A stretch of 64,000 nucleotides of DNA from Amycolatopsis dendrobii. Its GTDB lineage: Bacteria > Actinomycetota > Actinomycetes > Mycobacteriales > Pseudonocardiaceae. A model generated the notes under the pieces. The model searched no databases. It saw nothing but the letters and a program-made list of their open reading frames with translations, and had not been told where the DNA came from. Both the position numbers and the translations under genes were made by a program. Shown here in pieces: positions 57,786-64,000 of the stretch (the stretch's first letter is position 1; each line of letters starts with the position of its first letter). Location of the stretch: assembly GCF_014145675.1 (NCBI RefSeq), contig NZ_JACGZW010000007.1:186001-250000 (forward strand), written 5' to 3'.

Positions 57786-57872
57786 TCAGAGGAACAGGCT
57801 GGTCAGCACGCCTCCGCCGGCCAGAACGAGTGCTGCGATCAGCACGGCGGCGACGGCTCGTTTCGGCATCAT
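57786..57872 (-). CDS. Possible 28-residue single-helix membrane peptide
   Basis: A short frame starting MMPKRAVAAVLIAALVLAGG and ending in a hydrophobic tail would encode a one-helix membrane peptide with two basic residues in front. The ribosome binding site is weak (GGGTGT). It could equally be chance: hydrophobic frames are common on this strand. I list it as a candidate only; conservation of the frame between related genomes would decide. Confidence 0.3.
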   Translation of the reverse strand: MMPKRAVAAVLIAALVLAGGGVLTSLFL

Positions 57873-57990
57873 GGGCCGACACCCTGCCGTGCCGGGCGGC
57901 GCGAGGGCAAGTCCGCCACCCGTAGGGGTGAACCCCGGTTTTTGCCCCTTCTCCCGCCGCGTCCTCTTGCGGCAGGGAATGATGGCGCCT

Positions 57991-59160
57991 ATGACGAAGG
58001 CGGTTGAAGACGTCGCCTGCCCCGCGGTCCCGCGCGGACCCGTGGGCAAGACCAGGCTTTTCTTCGCGACGCACTGGCACCGCGGCGCGCCGGGAGCACC
58101 GACGCCGGCGTGGGTGCTGCGGTTCTGTTACGGCATGTGGCTGACCGCGTTCGCGTTCAAGCTCGTCGGGTCGTCGTGGGACATGTCGTGGCACTTCAAG
58201 TGGCTGCGCGACGACCTCGCCCCGCCGCACCTGATCAACACCGTCGGCACGGTGATCATCGTCGTGCTGGTGGCGATCCACAGCTACACCGGCCTCGGCT
58301 GCGACCGGCGCTCGCTGCGGCTCATGCAGGCCGGGCTGATCGTGTTCCTGGTCGCCGCGCCGCTCGACGTGATCAACCACCGCGTGAACGGCCTCGACCT
58401 GACCGCGTGGAGCCCGTCGCACATGATGCTGTACCTCGGCACCGGCATCATGCAGGCGGGCGTCCTGCTCGGCTGGCTGCGGCTGTCCCCGCCGGGCCGT
58501 TTCCGCACCGGGGTGCTGCTCGCGCTGTGGGCGTTCTTCCTGGAGAACACCTTCTTCCCGAACGGGCAGCAGGAGTACGGCATCCTCGGCCTGCGGGCCT
58601 GGGAACGCGGTACGCCCGAGGCGGAGCCGACACTGCTTTCCTTCGCCGCCAACCAGATCGGCCACCCGGTCGACCGGGCCGCGGTGGTGCACTTCACGAT
58701 GCCGATCCCGGAGTGGGTGTACCCGCTGTGGGGCATCGGGGTTTCGGCGCTGATCCTCGTGCTCGCCCGCAAGACCGTCGGACGGCGCTGGGCCGGGCTG
58801 ACCGTGGCCGGCGCGTATGTCGCGTACCGGTGCGTGATGTGGCCGCTGCTGCTGGCGCTGGGCTTCCCGGTGTCGACGGTGCCGTTCTATCTGCTGGCCG
58901 TCGGGATCGCGGTGGACCTGGCCTTCCTTCTGCCGCGACCTGCGCTGACGGGGGCGGTTTTGGTGACCGTGCTCGGGTACGGCGCGTTCTGGGTGCAGTC
59001 GCGGATGCGGCCTTGGCTGCTCGGGGAACGGCAGACGGAGTCCGCGCCGCCGGTCGCGTACTGGACGGCTTTGGTCGCTGTGGTGGCGGTGTTCGCGTTG
59101 TGGGCCGGGGCTGGCCCGGCGAAGGAGTGGTGGGCTTCGCGGCGTGCGGTCGCGGCGTAA
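57991..59160 (+). CDS. Polytopic membrane protein of unknown family (389 aa)
   Basis: About 389 residues from the ATG at 57991 (ATGs at 57979 and 57982 also in frame; AGGGA at 57974-57978 fits 57991 best). Ten or so membrane segments with conserved-looking polar positions inside the first two (KLVGSSWDMSWHFKWLRDD) and a histidine pair later (VVHFTMPIPEWVYP). It lies 12 bases before the SF1 helicase gene in the same direction, so the two are likely co-transcribed. I do not recognise the family; an oxidase-like or sensory role is speculation. Confidence 0.7.
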   Translation: MTKAVEDVACPAVPRGPVGKTRLFFATHWHRGAPGAPTPAWVLRFCYGMWLTAFAFKLVGSSWDMSWHFKWLRDDLAPPHLINTVGTVIIVVLVAIHSYTGLGCDRRSLRLMQAGLIVFLVAAPLDVINHRVNGLDLTAWSPSHMMLYLGTGIMQAGVLLGWLRLSPPGRFRTGVLLALWAFFLENTFFPNGQQEYGILGLRAWERGTPEAEPTLLSFAANQIGHPVDRAAVVHFTMPIPEWVYPLWGIGVSALILVLARKTVGRRWAGLTVAGAYVAYRCVMWPLLLALGFPVSTVPFYLLAVGIAVDLAFLLPRPALTGAVLVTVLGYGAFWVQSRMRPWLLGERQTESAPPVAYWTALVAVVAVFALWAGAGPAKEWWASRRAVAA

Positions 59161-59172
59161 CGCGGGGGTTCC

Positions 59173-61101
59173 GTGGGACTCAGCACGCACGCCCGCAGGC
59201 AGGTCCAGCGGCAGGCCACGCGACTGATCGCGGAGCGGTTCCGGGATCCCCTGCGGCGCAACGCGCTGGCCGGGTTGCTGGAGCGGACCGCCGAAGGCTG
59301 GCATCTGGCGGTGCGCACCGGAGCCCCGGGGACCGCCGACGCCTTCCTGATCGGCCGCGCCGGGGTGTTCGCAGTTGTTGTCACCGATCCCGCGCCGGAC
59401 GAGGCGACGATGCGAGAGGTGGCGCGGGACGCGGAAGAACGGTTCGCCGGACTGCCCGGCCCAGGCGGACAGCGCATTGCCCGGAGCGCGGTGACGCTGG
59501 TCGCGATCGTCGGCGCGGATTCTTCGCCGGGGCCGCGCAACGCCGGGCCGTTCTGGTCGTTGCCAGCGGCCAAACTGGACCAGCTTTTCCGGCGCGACAC
59601 GGTGCATCTGACCGCGCGGCAAGCCGCCAAGATCGCCGACGGGCTCGCCGCGCGGTTGCGTGGCTACGAGTGGCTGACGGTCTCGGCTCCGGAGAAGGAA
59701 GCCGGGTCGTTCGAGCTGCTCTCGGCCGAGAGCGTCGCGGACGAGCAGTTGATCGCCGCGGTGGAGCGGCCGTTCGAAACGTGGATGACGTTTCTGCATC
59801 CCGACCAGGCCGCGCTGGCGGCGCGGAACTACTCCGGTCCGGCGCGGATCAGCGGTCCGGCCGGGACCGGGAAGACCGTGGTCGCGCTGCACCGGATGCG
59901 GCACGTCGGCCGCCGGAGCACCGGCCCGCTGCTGTTCACGACGTTCGTGCGCACGCTGCCGCCGGTCAACGAGACCACGTTCCGGCGGCTGGCCCCGGAG
60001 CTGGCCGATCGAGCGCAGTTCGTCAGCCTGCACGCGTGGGCGCGAGCGTTCCTCCAGCGGCGGGGCATCGAGCTGAACACCCATTCGCGGCTCACCAAGG
60101 ACGCGTTCGGGCGCGCGTGGAAGGAGCATCGCGAACCCCTGGAGCGGCTGGGTCCGAACTACGACTACTGGGAGACCGAGGTCCAGCGCATCATCAAGGG
60201 CCAGGGCATCCGGACGCTGGAGAAGTACCAGTCCATTCACCGAGCCCGGCGCGGGCTCCGGCTCGACCGCGGCCAGCGCGAGAAGGTCTGGCAGCTGTAC
60301 ACCGCGTACGAGGAAAATCTGGCCGCGAACGGGTTGCACGACTTCCATGACCTGCTGTCCCGGGCGAGCATCGAACTCGAACGACAGCCGCTCGAAGAGC
60401 CTTATGCGTCCGTGGTGGTGGACGAGGCGCAGGACATGACGTTGACCGGCCTGCGGCTGTTGCGCACGATCGCCGGCGACGGGCCGAATCAACTGCTGCT
60501 CGTCGGCGACGGACAGCAGCAGGTCTATCCCGGTGGCTGGCGGTTGTCCGACGCCGGGATCCCGATCCAGGGCCGCGGCGAGGTGCTCAAGGTCAACTAC
60601 CGCAACCGTGCGAGCATTCTCGACTTCGCCCGGCGGATCAACGCGGTGGACGATTTGGACGGCGCGGCGGGGGTTGCGCTGCGGGACGCGGATTCGGTCA
60701 ACGAGGGCGGCGTAGTGCAGTCCTGGACCGGCACCCCGGCCGAACTGCCGGACGCACTGGCTGCGGCTGTCCGTGCGCTGGAGATTCCGCTCGGGGAGAC
60801 AGCGTTGATCACCTTCAGCAATGCGGATGCCGATCAGTGCCGGCGGCTGCTGGAATCCGCTGGCGTTCCGACGCGTGCTCTCGAACGGTACGTCGGAGCG
60901 GCCGAGGACCGGCTGCACGTCGGGACTGTGCACCGGGCGAAGGGGCTCGACTTTCGCGCGGTGCTGGTCGTCCAATTGCCGCGTCCTGCGCCGGAAGACC
61001 CTGCGGAGCAAGAGGAACAGCACGAGTTGCGCAGTCGGCAGCGACTGGTCGCGGCTACCCGGGCGCGAGACTTTCTGTGGTGGGGCGCCGTTCAGTCCTA
61101 A
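59173..61101 (+). CDS. UvrD/Rep-type superfamily 1 helicase with NERD-like N-terminal domain
   Basis: 642 residues, GTG start with a G-run upstream. Residues 1-170 resemble a nuclease-related (NERD) domain (TADAFLIGRAGVFAVVVTD), but the usual acidic/lysine catalytic pair is not evident after VVV. The helicase motifs follow: Q-motif LHPDQAALA, Walker A GPAGTGKT (228-235), SLHAWARAFL, Walker B VVVDEAQD (414-421), VNYRN, GTVHRAKGLDF and RLVAATRARDFLW. It should unwind DNA 3' to 5'. The 4-base CTAA overlap joins it to the convergent Tat-exported gene. Confidence 0.9.
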   Translation: MGLSTHARRQVQRQATRLIAERFRDPLRRNALAGLLERTAEGWHLAVRTGAPGTADAFLIGRAGVFAVVVTDPAPDEATMREVARDAEERFAGLPGPGGQRIARSAVTLVAIVGADSSPGPRNAGPFWSLPAAKLDQLFRRDTVHLTARQAAKIADGLAARLRGYEWLTVSAPEKEAGSFELLSAESVADEQLIAAVERPFETWMTFLHPDQAALAARNYSGPARISGPAGTGKTVVALHRMRHVGRRSTGPLLFTTFVRTLPPVNETTFRRLAPELADRAQFVSLHAWARAFLQRRGIELNTHSRLTKDAFGRAWKEHREPLERLGPNYDYWETEVQRIIKGQGIRTLEKYQSIHRARRGLRLDRGQREKVWQLYTAYEENLAANGLHDFHDLLSRASIELERQPLEEPYASVVVDEAQDMTLTGLRLLRTIAGDGPNQLLLVGDGQQQVYPGGWRLSDAGIPIQGRGEVLKVNYRNRASILDFARRINAVDDLDGAAGVALRDADSVNEGGVVQSWTGTPAELPDALAAAVRALEIPLGETALITFSNADADQCRRLLESAGVPTRALERYVGAAEDRLHVGTVHRAKGLDFRAVLVVQLPRPAPEDPAEQEEQHELRSRQRLVAATRARDFLWWGAVQS

Positions 61102-62864
61102 CTGGACAGAAGGCGACGGTAATAGTCGGTGGCCGGTTTGATGCCGTGGTCCGGGTCGGCGTTGTACAGCCCGTCCGGGCCTTTCGGGCCGAAGCTGTAC
61201 GGCTGGTACAGCGTCGCGCAGGACGGCTCGGCTTTCGCAAGTCGTTGCCAGCGTTGCCATTCCGCGTCGTAGCAGGCGAGGTGGTAGCGCAGCACGGCTT
61301 TGTCGTACCCGCCAGCGTAACCGCGCAGCATTACTTCCCAGCCGTGGTGCACGACGCGGTGCCAGGATTGACCGTAGCGCGCGGACACTCGCAAGTAGGT
61401 TCGATCAGCGTGATCGCGCAGCGGAAGCGTGCCGGACAGCGCGACGATTTCGTCCCACATCCGGGCCGCGGCGGCTTTCTCGGCGAGCACCGACTCGACC
61501 CGCCCCATTGCGATGATTGCATCATAATCGCTGGTCAGATCCTTGTCGGAGCCGCCGAGGAACTGGTCGCGGGTCCACATCAGCCTGCCCATCGGGTGCA
61601 CCGCACTGTAGTGCCCGCGCAGTACGGCGGCCGCCGACAGCAACGCCAGCCGGCGGAAGCGGCGGACCTGGTCGCCGTGCAGGCCGAGGCGCGTCGTCGC
61701 GTATTCGGTGAACGCGCCTTCCTCGCCGAGGCCGGTGTCGCGAGTCCAGCGGGCGATGACCCAGGTGTTGAGGTCGCACCACAGTTCGTTCCGCAGATAC
61801 GGTCCGCGCCATCCGCCGCCGCGGGACCAGGTCCAGATGCCGGCGATGATGGGATTGTCGGCGACCTCGGCGAGCCCGATCGGACCGGTGCGCGGCTGGG
61901 TGCGGAATTCTTCGAAACCGTTGACTACGCCATCGATCACGTAATTCGGGAACGCGCCTTTGCCCTCGTATTCGCGCTGGCATTCCACTTCGATGATCTG
62001 CCGGTGGTTGCCGACCCCGATGGTGCGGTTGAACGGGATGGTCCGCCAGAAGTCTTTCGCGGTGTGCTTGATCGAGAAGATCAGGTTTTCGTGCGTTTCG
62101 ACCTGGTCGGTGACCTGCCGGTAGAAGTCCGGGTCGCTGGTGAGCTTGTCGCCGCCGGTCGACCAGGTGCGGTAGAAGACCCGCTTGCCAGCGCGTACGC
62201 ACAACTCGTCGCGGAGGATGCCGAGCAGGGTCAGATGACTGGTGGCGCCGTTGGTGATCGGATTGTTTCCAGTGTGGAACGGGACGTTCTGCACGTACGT
62301 CTCGCCGGTGCGCACGACAATTCCGTCCAGGCCGGGAAAACGCGCGCAGATCTCGCGCAGCATGCGCCGGTGGATCTGCTGCGTGAGCGGGCGGTCGAAA
62401 CTGATTCTGCCTTGGCTGTCGAGAATTTGGTCGCCGTACAGCTCGACCAGGCGTTTCGGCAGCACGATGATGTCGGTGAAGAAATACGCCGCGATGCCCG
62501 CCGCGTGCGCTCGCGCGATGTGCGCGTCGATCTTCTCCGCGGTGGCATCGACCCACGCGCGACCCGTTGAGCCAGCGGGGAAAATGCGCTCGTCGAACGT
62601 CTCGAAGGTGATCGCGGTTTGCGGCGGGGTGAATTCGTTGATCACCTGACCGTCGTAGCCGTACGCCTTCAACGTCGCAGGATCGTTGAAGCGACTGGAA
62701 AACAGTGGTTCGCCGGGATTGTTCTGGACCATGTCGAGCAGGAACGGCAACCGTCGCCCCGGCTTCGGATCAGCGAACGCGGTCCCCGCGGTGGCAGCCA
62801 GAGCCGCGAGGGCCACCCCGCCGCGCAACGCAGTCCGCCGACTGGTTTCCCACGCTGCACCCAT
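61098..62864 (-). CDS. Tat-exported glycoside hydrolase-like protein of unknown family
   Basis: 588 residues from the ATG at 62864 (a GTG at 62873 is in frame but has no ribosome binding site). The N-terminus has a twin-arginine signal SRRTALRGGVALAALAATAG. The body alternates strands and helices like a TIM-barrel sugar hydrolase, with YFFTDIIVL, GLDGIVVRTGETYV, IIAGIWTWSRGGG and KGAFPNYVIDGVV, which recalls alpha-glucuronidase-like enzymes, though I cannot name a family. It is divergent from an alpha-L-fucosidase across about 196 bases with a palindromic operator, so the two probably act on the same plant or host polysaccharide. Confidence 0.7.
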   Translation of the reverse strand: MGAAWETSRRTALRGGVALAALAATAGTAFADPKPGRRLPFLLDMVQNNPGEPLFSSRFNDPATLKAYGYDGQVINEFTPPQTAITFETFDERIFPAGSTGRAWVDATAEKIDAHIARAHAAGIAAYFFTDIIVLPKRLVELYGDQILDSQGRISFDRPLTQQIHRRMLREICARFPGLDGIVVRTGETYVQNVPFHTGNNPITNGATSHLTLLGILRDELCVRAGKRVFYRTWSTGGDKLTSDPDFYRQVTDQVETHENLIFSIKHTAKDFWRTIPFNRTIGVGNHRQIIEVECQREYEGKGAFPNYVIDGVVNGFEEFRTQPRTGPIGLAEVADNPIIAGIWTWSRGGGWRGPYLRNELWCDLNTWVIARWTRDTGLGEEGAFTEYATTRLGLHGDQVRRFRRLALLSAAAVLRGHYSAVHPMGRLMWTRDQFLGGSDKDLTSDYDAIIAMGRVESVLAEKAAAARMWDEIVALSGTLPLRDHADRTYLRVSARYGQSWHRVVHHGWEVMLRGYAGGYDKAVLRYHLACYDAEWQRWQRLAKAEPSCATLYQPYSFGPKGPDGLYNADPDHGIKPATDYYRRLLSS

Positions 62865-62879
62865 GGCGGCCACCCGTCG

Positions 62880-62894
62880 ATATATCTGATGTAT
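62880..62894. promoter_or_regulatory. FadR-type palindromic operator between the carbohydrate genes
   Basis: ATATATCTGATGTAT is an almost perfect palindrome (6 of 7 pairs around a central T) in an A+T-rich stretch, just upstream of the Tat-exported gene's start and within the divergent region shared with the fucosidase. Its style resembles FadR/GntR sites for sugar acids; the regulator is not in this window. Confidence 0.55.
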
Positions 62895-63060
62895 TCACTC
62901 GACCATAAGAAAGGCACTCGACCGCGTCAATCGGCCAACCGTCGTGTTCATGCTTGTGAACAACTGTCTTGGCGAGACAGGAGGCTTGCCGGTCGTTCGC
63001 CGAGCTGGTACGCCTGAAAGGCCAAGACATCTGATGACCGCCGCCAACGGGAGTGGATGC

Positions 63061-64000
63061 ATGGACCAGGCAGGAATCAGCCGCCGCAGCGTACTCGCCG
63101 CCGCGGGCGCCGCCGGTTTGCTCGGACTCACCGCGACACCGGCCCAAGCCGCCGCCACGCCTTGGTACCCCTCCGCCAAATTCGGCGTGTTCATCCACTG
63201 GGGCGCTTACTCAGCCGCCGCTTGGGGCGACGCCAAACACGCAGCCGAGTGGTACCTGTACGCCATGAACGTCACGGACCCCGCGCGCGGCACCGGAACC
63301 CGGGACCACCACCTGAAAACCTACGGCGCGGATTTCGCCTACGATCAGTTCATCCCGCGCTTCACCGCCCGCCGCTACAACCCGCACTCCTGGGTACGCC
63401 TGTTCGAACAAGCCGGAGCCCGGTATTTCGTGCTGACCTCCAAGCACCACGACGGTTTCCAGCTGTTCCGCAACACCGCGTCCGACCGCAATTCCGTCCG
63501 CCTTGGCCCAGGCCGCGACCTGGTCGGAGAGCTCTTCTCGGCCGCCGCGGACACCCGGCTCAAACGGGGCCTCTACTACTCCCTAGGCGAGTTCTACAGC
63601 CCCGCGCTCGGCACTGCTCCCAGAAACCCTTACACCGGCGCGGAAATCCCCTACACCGGCTACCGCCCAGTCACCGACTACGTGTCTCAATACGAGCACG
63701 TACACCTGAAAACCCTGATCGACCACTACGATCCGGATATTCTCTGGGCCGACGGCCAGGGCTACCACGAATTCGGCGGCGGCCCGATCTTCCGGCCGAA
63801 GACGTGGGACTGGCGCAGCGACGAAATCCTGGCCTACTACTACCGCAACGCCGCCGGCCGCCCGCACCCGAAGAGCGTCCTGGCCAACGACCGCTTCGAG
63901 GCTTCGCACGCGGATTTCGCGACCGTCGAAGGGGATAACAAGAAGTACGTCCTGCGCCCGGATCCGTGGGAAGCCTGCCTGAATATCGGAAAGTCCTGGG
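63061..64000 (+). CDS. Alpha-L-fucosidase (GH29), secreted by Tat, 3' end cut by window
   Basis: The ATG at 63061 follows GGGAG by about 11 bases; 313 codons are visible and the frame is still open at the window end. The signal peptide begins MDQAGISRRSVLAAAGAAG (twin Arg), ending near AQA. The GH29 core shows FGVFIHWGAYSAAAW, EWYLYAMN, YFVLTSKHHDGFQLF, LKRGLYYSLGEFY and the nucleophile Asp in ILWADGQGYHE. It releases alpha-L-fucose from glycans outside the cell. A paired upstream gene and operator suggest a fucosylated-polysaccharide utilisation locus continuing beyond the window. Confidence 0.92.
   Translation, partial: MDQAGISRRSVLAAAGAAGLLGLTATPAQAAATPWYPSAKFGVFIHWGAYSAAAWGDAKHAAEWYLYAMNVTDPARGTGTRDHHLKTYGADFAYDQFIPRFTARRYNPHSWVRLFEQAGARYFVLTSKHHDGFQLFRNTASDRNSVRLGPGRDLVGELFSAAADTRLKRGLYYSLGEFYSPALGTAPRNPYTGAEIPYTGYRPVTDYVSQYEHVHLKTLIDHYDPDILWADGQGYHEFGGGPIFRPKTWDWRSDEILAYYYRNAAGRPHPKSVLANDRFEASHADFATVEGDNKKYVLRPDPWEACLNIGKSW

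Noticed and set aside
57346..61260. A 1304-codon open frame on the minus strand
   Set aside because: Only the last 137 codons (from 57756) carry a protein family (DUF3151). The rest is antisense to the membrane protein and the helicase.
1..64000. tRNA, rRNA, transposase, integrase or phage genes
   Set aside because: I scanned the gaps for T-loop patterns, inverted terminal repeats and mobile-element protein motifs and found none that I could support.

Overview
This is a GC-rich actinobacterial chromosome segment, most likely from the Pseudonocardiaceae and close to Amycolatopsis. That placement is an inference from several things seen together: strong GC bias, many GTG and TTG starts, F420-type oxidoreductases, Scr1-type XRE/DUF5753 regulators, a SigE-family sigma factor, type VII (ESX) substrate genes and an actinobacterial SOS box. 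I found no rRNA, tRNA, CRISPR array, transposase or phage gene. The first gene (methyltransferase) and the last (alpha-L-fucosidase) are cut by the window edges.

Layout. 1-10 kb: small metabolic genes (methyltransferases, a GT87 mannosyltransferase-like protein, an aldehyde dehydrogenase/lactate monooxygenase operon, an MBL-fold hydrolase, a patatin and an XRE regulator). 10-18 kb: purC, a SAM hydroxide adenosyltransferase, a MOSC protein, a polar amino acid ABC operon with two paralogous binding lipoproteins, and purB. 17.6-21.8 kb: a divergent sugar-acid island (SDR dehydrogenase and galactonate dehydratase one way; 2-keto-3-deoxy-aldonate aldolase, lactonase and a FadR-type regulator the other) around an AT-rich operator/promoter. 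21.8-27.5 kb: GlxA and TetR regulators, HD and RidA proteins, a sigma factor with a membrane partner, threonine aldolase and a HAD hydrolase. 28-31.7 kb: a secreted S53 peptidase, an HTH protein and an aminotransferase. 31.8-36.8 kb: an ESX substrate/chaperone region including a WXG100-lytic transglycosylase fusion, EspG, a PPE-like protein and a DUF3558 lipoprotein. 36.9-48.2 kb: purD, a secreted phosphodiesterase, an F420-type nitroreductase, an APC permease, a CPA1 antiporter, an LLM oxidoreductase, OsmC, a pentapeptide-repeat protein and purA. 48.3-57.3 kb: secreted nuclease and GH18, an FAD protein and MFS exporter around a symmetric operator, a GGDEF enzyme, a GNAT and a second XRE/DUF5753. 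57.3-64 kb: DUF3151, a polytopic membrane protein, an SF1 helicase, and two divergent Tat-exported carbohydrate-active-type proteins.

How the genes work together. The four purine genes (purC, purB, purD, purA) all lie on the minus strand but are spread over 38 kb with unrelated genes between them. The dehydrogenase-lactonase-dehydratase-aldolase set reads as a De Ley-Doudoroff-type route without its kinase or transporter. Translational coupling by GTGA/ATGA overlaps is common, and 8 of 14 convergent gene pairs overlap at their 3' ends. The best regulatory leads are a perfect LexA-type palindrome at 40176-40191, a fourfold symmetric GTGACC/GGTCAC array at 52823-52868, a Pho-box-like triple repeat before the phosphodiesterase, and AT-rich palindromes in front of the two sugar gene sets. 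No single locus is clearly a new system. The ESX fusion cassette, the membrane protein plus NERD-like helicase pair and the symmetric array are the strongest candidates.
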